This document shows positions 42,401-51,400 of a DNA stretch of 64,000 nt, in pieces. Each line of letters begins with the position of its first letter. Position 1 is the first letter of the stretch. Source of the DNA: DYQY01 sp964643725 (lineage in GTDB: Bacteria > Margulisbacteria > Riflemargulisbacteria > GWF2-35-9 > DYQY01); the NCBI GenBank assembly GCA_964643725.1, contig CAZXTL010000004.1, forward strand, positions 37,322 to 101,321. The letters run 5' to 3'. Below the pieces are notes generated by a model. The model saw only the letters and a list, made by a program, of their open reading frames with translations. It did no database searches and had not been told where the DNA came from. A program made the position numbers and the translations under genes.

Positions 42401-45400
42401 TTGGGACAAGAATACGAGATTATTGGTAAGAAAGTTAGGCTAATTAATATGGGGATGAGAAGAGTTGACTGGAATAGTGTTCAGCAAGAATCTCATCAGA
42501 TAGTAGAAGCAATGCATATGTTTGGTAGTAGAAAAACATTATATGCCTTAGATAATATATCTGAGAGTTCCTTTTCTAGTTCTTCTGTTACCGCTAGACA
42601 AACTGCAGAAGATAATGTTGCCGCTATAGCAGCTGTTTCAGGTACGAATATTGATATAGAAAACTTATATGCAAGGATGCTTTATCAACAGATACCAATG
42701 GAGGATCACGTAGCTCAGACACTAAAAATATCTGGTGAATTTGTTTGTTTAGATAGAAATACTCAATTACAGAATGTTGTTATCACTGCTGTTAATAAGT
42801 TGTTAGAAGGTAAATCGGTAGTAATCCATATTCCAATCGGAAGGACAACACCAGCCAATAATCAATTAACTATTGATATGGCTCAAAAACAAACACAGTT
42901 ATTATTTGCATATATTGATTGTGTTATAAAAGGGGGAGACCCTACTAAAAATGAAGCCTTGAAAAAACTTATAAGTAAATATCATGCAGAATATAAAGAG
43001 TTGTATAAGATTGATTTTAATATGTTTAGTATGGGGGCTTTAACAGAAATATACACAAAATTATGTGGAGAAGATGAAGCTAGTTTTAAGGGGAAATATA
43101 TGCATTCTTTAGCTTTTAATGCTGCTCTTGGTGAGAAAGGGTTTGGAATAGGATTAATTAAAGAGTTCACTGAGGGTGCGCCAGAAGACAAAGAACTTAA
43201 AAATTTTAGATTGAAAGGTTCCTTGAGATTATTATTTACAGCTAACTCAAATAGGGCAGTCGACTTTCAGCCGCGTTCGGATGAAGCCTATAAAAAAATG
43301 CGTCAGCGATATGGTTTTGGTGATTGTGTTTTTAGTGGCATTATGACTGAGTATAAAAGAGACATGGCTTTTTGGATACAAGAAGCCTTTAGGTTGGGAC
43401 GTGCAGCTGGTCCAAGCAGAGAGACTGGAGAAATAGTTGTTATTTGTTCAGCTCAAGATAAGACTCTTGCACAAGAAGCTACAGCAGTAAATTTATTAAG
43501 ATCACTTTGTAGTTTAAGTAACGAAAATCCAGTAATAATGATGAATGCTGGTGGTTTTCCTTCAAATGCTAGATATCTTATTCCTTATGATGATTTTTCG
43601 AAAAAACTGGAGCCAAACGAAAAAACATTATTGAATTCTTTATTGGACAGTGCATTTGATGAAAAAGGCGACTTAAGAATTAATTCTTTGAAAAAGTCAG
43701 GAGTAGACGTAAAGGCGATAGAGTTACTATATAAATATTTTTTTAAGAATGGCAATGTGTTAAGTCCGGATGCAGAGAAGAATATTGTTGAAATGCTAGT
43801 TAATAGAGGAGTTCTTAAAGCTGGAGATAAACTTGAAGCAGGTATGCCAGAAGAAAATAAACAGTTAATTATTAGAACCATATTGCTTGATAATATGCGA
43901 AGGTCAGATTTTGAGGAATTAGCTAAAGCACACTTCTGTAAGCAAGAAGCAGATAAAGTATTGTCAGGTAATTATTTGGATTTGATTAAGGGTTTAAATG
44001 GTTTGGACAAAAAATTTGAGCAACTATTTGATGAAAGCTTAATGAGAAAAGTGAAAGAAGATAGCTATGTGAAAAGTTTAGAAGCGTTTTTTAAGGATAA
44101 GATTAGGCCGACGAATGAAGCAGATATAGTGCTTTTTTTGAAAGAAACAGGGATTATGACAATTACAGATTTAACAAGAATTAAGGATGACCCTGAAAAT
44201 ATAAGTAAGATTTTAAAAATGGTTGGTTATATGCGTCTAACCCCAGAGGCAAGAAAAGAAATGGTGGTGGATATTTTAAATGGCAGTAGTAGTCCTTTGT
44301 TTATTGAGAAGGGATTAACTGATATAGGTTTTAGGGTTATTGAACAAAAAGCGCAAAGGTATGAATCAGCAAGATTTTTAGAAAGCATAGGTGCTTTTAA
44401 TAAAAAGCAGGCTGCTTTGTATATTAAATATGGGTTAACGGATGAGGGAGTACCTCAAAACATTAAAAATGACAGTAATTTTGTAAAAATGAGAAAGGTT
44501 GCCAGTGAAGCTAGTTTAGAGGTTCAGAATATGATTAGGAATAATATTCAGAACCAACATCGTGAAGGGGTTATGAGTACTAGAGATAATCAACAACAGC
44601 AAACTGACCGGCAGTTATCAGTAACAAAAGCATTGGATATTATCAGAAAAGGTAGAACAGCTTGGAAAACTAGTAGTAAGCTTTATGAGTCAAGAGGGTT
44701 AGTAGGATTGAAGGATGTTAAGGATATGCCTACTTTGCTTACTATAATGTTTGAAACGGCTTTAGGTAGTTATGTAGATGAATTTAAGTCAACTTTGCCT
44801 GCAGATAAACAAGCGAATTGGTATTCTGATAAAGAAACTGTAAAGAAATTTTATGATTACTTTAAAACTAAAACAGGAATTGATATTACATTTGATCAGA
44901 CTAATTCAAAACTTGTTTCTGAACAGCATTTCTCATCAACAATAGTACAGTCTTTTTATTCTCAATTACTTAATAAAGATACCTTTGATACAAAAACTAT
45001 TGCCCGTATAGTTAAGAATAAGCTGTCTTTATACAACGGGTGGGTTTCTTCAATGGAGGAATATTTGAAGAGCCAAGATGAAACTTCAAGATTATTAGGA
45101 GCAAATTCTGCAAGTATAAGTGACCTTCGTAATAAGGCTCCTGTTCTGCTTCTTCAAGAGGTTGCCTGTTCCTTATTTGAAGGAAGAACTATAAAGAAAA
45201 ACGTAGGGTTATGGGTTGCGAATAAGCTAGGTCAGATAACATTTGTTAAAAGAATGGTTGACTCAGGCATGGTTTTTGGAAAACAGAGGGCTGATGGTTT
45301 AGATGTTGTAGATGCAACAGTAAAAGAGAAAACACCACTTGCTGGTGAACTATTGCCAGGCAAATTAGCCCCCAGATTGACAGTTGAGGTTACACAGGTT

Positions 45401-48400
45401 GGATTGTTGGGTGCTTATGAAAATACTATTGCTTTAGCTTTAAAAGATAAACGTACAACGGTAACAATTGAGGAAATTCCCTATAATTTAGATAATGCTG
45501 AAGGTATTTATAAACTTAATAAGCGATTAAGGGAATTAGCAACTTCAAATAATAGTGATCCAAGTCAATTGATAAGAGATGGAAATGATTATTTGTTTTT
45601 TAGAAGCAATATTACATCACAAACTGTTGATGGTATTCAATATCGAATAGTAGCTTTTAAAGATATTTTGTTTGGTGATCAGAATTTTCATGGTGCTGTT
45701 TTTAATGATCAAAATAGTAAGTATTTTGGTGAAAGTGGTACTCATGAGATTTTGTTAAATGATTCATCTATTAAGGAATGGTCAGAAAAGGTTGTTAAGT
45801 TTGCTAAAGAAGGAGCATCAACAATTCAAGGAACATTTGCTAAACAGATAGTTGAGTTGGTAAGAAGCTTGGCCGAGGAAGAAGGAACAACTCCAAAAGG
45901 TAAGGTTTTGTCTGATGTAGATCTTTCTTCAAGAATACTTGTTATGTTAAGAGATACTGTTTTGGCTCATGAAAAAGGCCATGTATCAGATTTTCTTAAA
46001 GAAATTACCAAAGATTTACCACCTCACATAACTGATCATGTATTTATTCATGACCTTTCTGAAATAAAGGCATTGTTATCTTCACAAAACGATAAATCAG
46101 TTTTGAGTTTAATATTAAATAACCTAAAGCCTGAATGTACTGACGCACAAATTAAAAGAGGGTTGGTCTATCTGCAAGCTCAGCTTTATTATTATTCTTC
46201 TTCCTTAAAAGAAGGAAGTGTTGAGTATATGGTTTTAAATGAGAGCTTGAAGTCTGCAGTGAAGGAAGCAGGTGAAATAATTGGAGTAGATGGGAAAATA
46301 AACAGAGCATCGATTGAGAAGTTGTCTGGATTATTAAACAAAAATAGTGAGTATGTTCTAAAGCATCTAGAACAATGTCGTCAGGAAATTATTGCTAGAG
46401 GGAATAATGGTCAATTAACAGCAATATCTATAAAAAATTTACAGAATTGGTTTCACAGGATGACCAATACTACAGCTGCCAAAGATTTTTATTCTACTGG
46501 TGATACTAGTAAGATGGAAACACAGGAGAAATTTAGTCCAAGTAGAGTACAATCTGTTCCAACGGATGTTCCAGTAATAATAGATAATTCAGGAATTGGA
46601 AAGATTGATAGTCATTTAGCATTGAGAACGGCTGTGGGAGATAAAGTTTCTAGGCTGGAAAGTCCTAACGAAGCAACTGTGAATCTGAGTGAATCAGAGA
46701 TTCAGAAGATAAAAACGTTAAAGAAAGAATCTGGGGACCTAATGGCTAAGTTTGAGAAGGCAATAAGTGATAGCCCAAGTTTATCTTCTTTGGGTGAACA
46801 AGACAAGAAAGCATTATTAGTGCAAATTCTTGCAGAGATTAAAGCTAGCGATGATTCTTTAAAGGTTTTAGAGTTATTTAAGAAAGCAAGCATTCAAGGG
46901 GTTTCAGCGGCAGATATAGGTGGGTTAAAGGCTAATATGATGGCCATAGAGTCAATTTATCAAAAAGTTTTCGAGAATTCAGAAATATTTATTGGTTCAA
47001 AAATAATGCCTCATACAGGTAAGTATTCTGGATTTCCTCTTACTTTTATTTATGACATAGTTGATAGAGCAATAGAAAAAATAGATCAAAAAGGTGGAGC
47101 CGTTAACGTTCCAGTTATTGTTTTGGAAGGTAATCCAGCTGAAGTTAAGAAAATGTTTCGTGTGCTTGCTTCTTTGTTTGAAAATAGAACTCTTTCCGTC
47201 GATGTCCCTGGTATACAATCTGCTTTATTTCAATACAATGCATTAAGGGCAACAGCAGAAGTAGGTTTGTTAATAGCAGCAAATAATCCATCCTATTATA
47301 CCGCTTTGGCTGGAGATACATCATCTGGATTACTCGCGGTAGATATAAATTCTCCTTTCTCACATAATTATGTTTTTACTGACAAAGGATTGGTTAGAAT
47401 TGAGCAACAAAAAGTTGCAGGTGTTTATTATTCTATTCAGCAATCATTAATGGAAAAGATGTCGGAGTTGAGGTCTGCACAAGGTAACTCAATGTTAAGT
47501 AATAATGATATAAAAGCAGCAATTAATCAGGCTATCAATTCAGTTGAAATGACTGACAAAGAAGCTAAAATAATTAGAAAGTATTTCTTAAGTAAATTCA
47601 TAAACGAAAACGGTGCAAAAGATGATTATTTTATGATTATTAATCAGTTGCAACGTTTCGGTGTGCAAGTAAATCCTCAAATGTTTTTGGAGGAGTTTAA
47701 TAAACAATATAATGTTGATTTTATGACAATGGCTAAGAATGGACAGCTGACGCCTGATAAAATGAGAAGTTTATTTTATAAACCAAATGGGGAATTCGAT
47801 CAATTTAAGTTTGAATCATTTATGGAAAAGGTATTAACTCCTAATAATAGAAAACTATTAGGAATACCAGTAGGTCAATTATCAGAAGGTTTAATGGAGA
47901 ATGCTTTCCAGGCAGTGTTTGTTATGTTAACTGTTGCAGCTTATAAGATAGCAGCAGGAGAGGATTGTAAATGGGAGGATATTTGGGAGTTCGGTTGGAA
48001 TGAGTTAAGTGCAACAACTTCATTATTAAAGATGACTTGGGCCTCAATGGCTTTAGGCTATAAGTATAAGGCTACATCTGCCCCACTTATGATGACTTTA
48101 GTTTGGTCTCAGATTCGATCTGTTGCAACTGCTAAGAACAATGTAGTAGATGGGTTAGTAAAGATGGAATTAAAATCAGGAACAGATGTACAAAGGATGA
48201 AGTCAATGGATGCTTACTTGCAAGAACAGATTTCAACTGTTTCACAAACAGTTACATCTGATGGCAAATTAAGTTTTAATTACAAAGGAGAAAGCACAGA
48301 CGTTGCTGGATTAAATGATTTAGTTAGAAAATCAGCTGGAGCATCTCCATTATTAACTATAAGTGATTCTTCTGGAGTAGTTTCATCTGCTGGTTTTTCT

Positions 48401-51400
48401 TATATGAATGTAGGAGTTATGACTGATACTGGAGATAAAGTCCTTAAGGAGTTAGAAAGATTAGGATATGTTAAGAAAACCGTTAGAGGTTATGAAATGA
48501 TGGATAAATTTCGGCAAGACCTAGCTGAAGAGAAATTCAACGTAAATTCTTTGTTAGAAACGATTTATGGGGACATGATAGTGTCTGTATTGGATGCTAA
48601 TAAATGGGTATGCACTATGCCAAAGTTATTAGAGAAGTTTACTTCTGAAGAGATAAATAAATTAATAGAAATGGGATATATAAGTAAAACTGGAGCTACA
48701 GTATCTAGCATCGAAGGAAAAGCAATATTTGTTCCTCAATACATTTTTAATCAAAAGCTTTTTGCTAATAGGTTGATTGAGGCGAAAGTTATTACTGATA
48801 TTACTGAGTCCGGTCATAAGATTGATAAAAAAGCATTAGAGGACAATCCAGATGTATTTCTTTTGGGAGGAAGCGATTTTAATAATAAGTTTATAGAATT
48901 ATATGGAGAACTTCAGCAAGGATTAAGTGGTCGGATGGTAAAATATTTATCAGAAAAATACAATGAGAAAGTTTTTTTACAAGAAACTTCTTCTGTTTGG
49001 GCAAGAAGTGTTGAGCAAAAACAATTAGAATCTAAATATGTAGAAGTAGAACCAGACAATAAATATGTATACACATATTTAACAGAACAAAGAGCAATGT
49101 ATAGATATATTGCATATTCAGTTGTTAATTTTGCTAAGGCTGATAGTTTTTTTAAGGATATTGATGCTCAAACTCTTATGCAATATTTTTCAATGGGGAA
49201 AGAAGAGCTTTCTGAAGAGTTGTCGAAAGGTAAATTTGATAAAAGTATTTCTGAGAAAATAATGTCTTTAAGAAACTTAATGGAAGAGTTATCTTTTGAA
49301 GCAGGTAAAGAGTTGGGTAAAATCAAGAGAAGCACCCATGAAGTTGATAAAGTTTTACAAACAATTAATGATATAATTTTTCAAAAATCCAAAGGTAATA
49401 TAAGTAATGCTTTAAGTCTTGATGTAATTAAAAGTGATGCGAAACAGCATTATTTAAGAGGGAAAATGTTTAAAGAACAGTTTGTCCCTAGGTATCATAC
49501 TCCCACTGTTGAGCAAATAAAGAAGTTTTTGTCTGAAAAGGTTCCTGCAAATGTTTTAGCTACTGAGTCGTATAGTAATATTACTGATGAGAAAGAAATG
49601 TTCTCATTTTTAGAAAAACAGTTAGATTCTATCTATGATTTTGGAGAGTATTTTTCAACAAAACAATTAAAATCCGTTGATACATTTCTTTATGCAGTTG
49701 CCAGATTTCACAAAGAAAAAGAACTTTTAGATGGATATAAAGAAAAGGATAAGCCCATACGAATATACGTTTATTTTAGGCAAGAAATAGAAGATATTAA
49801 AAGAACTAATATTGAAGAATTCGCAGGATATGCTCGTCAAATGACTGGTTCTGATTATGGTGTTGGAATGGGTATAGCTCAATCAGCTGCTTCCTTGTCT
49901 GCATTTATGACTACAAATAGAAAAATGCAACAGTTTACCGACAAGATTATGAGGGGACAAATAACAAAGATGGGGCAACTAGCACCTGAGGTTTTGACTA
50001 CTACTATATTTAGAGGGAAAGATATTGGGGTTAAACATATTTTTAACGGAAGAAATCTTGCAGGACATTATATCCCAATGGGTATATCATCTTTAGCTTG
50101 TATTGGTGCAGGCCTTGCATTGCAGCTGACATATGAGCAGGAATGGGCTAGACCTTATATGGATGTTGTAATGAGAGATACACTAGCTCCTTTTGCTTCA
50201 GAGTTTGCCTTTATGTACCCAGTTATGCCAAGTACTTGGGTAACTAAAATAATAAAACAACAAGGATATGACATTACAACTTTAGATCATATTGATGAAG
50301 GATGGGGTAAAAGATTTGCTTTGTTAGGAATAGATACAGGCTTAGCTGCTGCTGATTTTTATTTGCTTTCACAGGCAAAGAAAGGTGCAATGAAATTAGG
50401 GGTATATCAAAATAATAGTGTTTTTAATCTTACTCCAACACAAAAATTAGCATCAGAGACTTTGGATCGAATTTATAAGCAATCAAGCGCTGTTGATTCG
50501 AAAGTTGCTTCACCGAGTTTAAAGATATTAACTGACTCACAACAAAAGTTAATAAATCAAATGCAAGATGGATTTTGTGAGAAAGCATATGTATTGGAAG
50601 ACGGAAATACTATTAGATATCGGGTTAAAGGTGGTAAATTTCAAGATATACCTTTTGAAAAAGCAGAAAAAGCAATTGCCGAATATTCAGAAAAATATGC
50701 TACTGCAAGCTTAGATGACATTATTCGTGATGCAGGGCAAGGGATTTTTTTAGATATTAAGATAACAGGCCCAGATAAGTATAAGATTACACTTGCAAAT
50801 GGTGTTACCAAGGAATTTACTACTGAAGAGTTAAAGGCTGCCCTTAAGAATAAGCAAGGTGATTTATCTAATATTTTTTTCAAAAGAGATAAAACTGGAA
50901 AAGTAACAGGTATGAATATGAAAGCAATAGGTGCTTTAACTTCTATGTTGGCTTTAAAAGGAATTATAGTTGCAGCACTTAAGGCAGGCAAGTCTGATTC
51001 AGAAATATCTGATGTTTTAAAGGAAGCGATTAGTAGTACTTCACGTGACTTAGGACAAGTTGCAGCGTTTACAGCTACTGAAACAATCCTTACAAAGCTC
51101 GGAGTTAAAGGTGTTTTGCCTGGTTCAGGAATAATAGCTGGAGGAGCTGGAAAGGCAGCTTTGGTTTCTATTTCAACTGCGACAGTTATTGCAGCTATTA
51201 TAGTTGAGACAGGTAACTATATATATGAAAATTGGGATGAAATTAAATATGGAGCTGATGCTAATGATTTCGCAAAGAGTCAAGCAAGATTAGGCATAGC
51301 ATTCACAGCTGGTAAAGCAGCTGCTACAACCTATGCTGCTCTTTTTGCTGCAGGGGCGGCTGCTAGCCTAGGAACTGGAGGAGCTGCTCTTATTGGGATC

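Noticed and set aside
41660..43520. The giant gene as the cell's housekeeping secA
   Set aside because: It is embedded in a protein about eight times too long and its motifs are divergent (GGGKT rather than GEGKT, altered motif VI); a normal secA is expected elsewhere.
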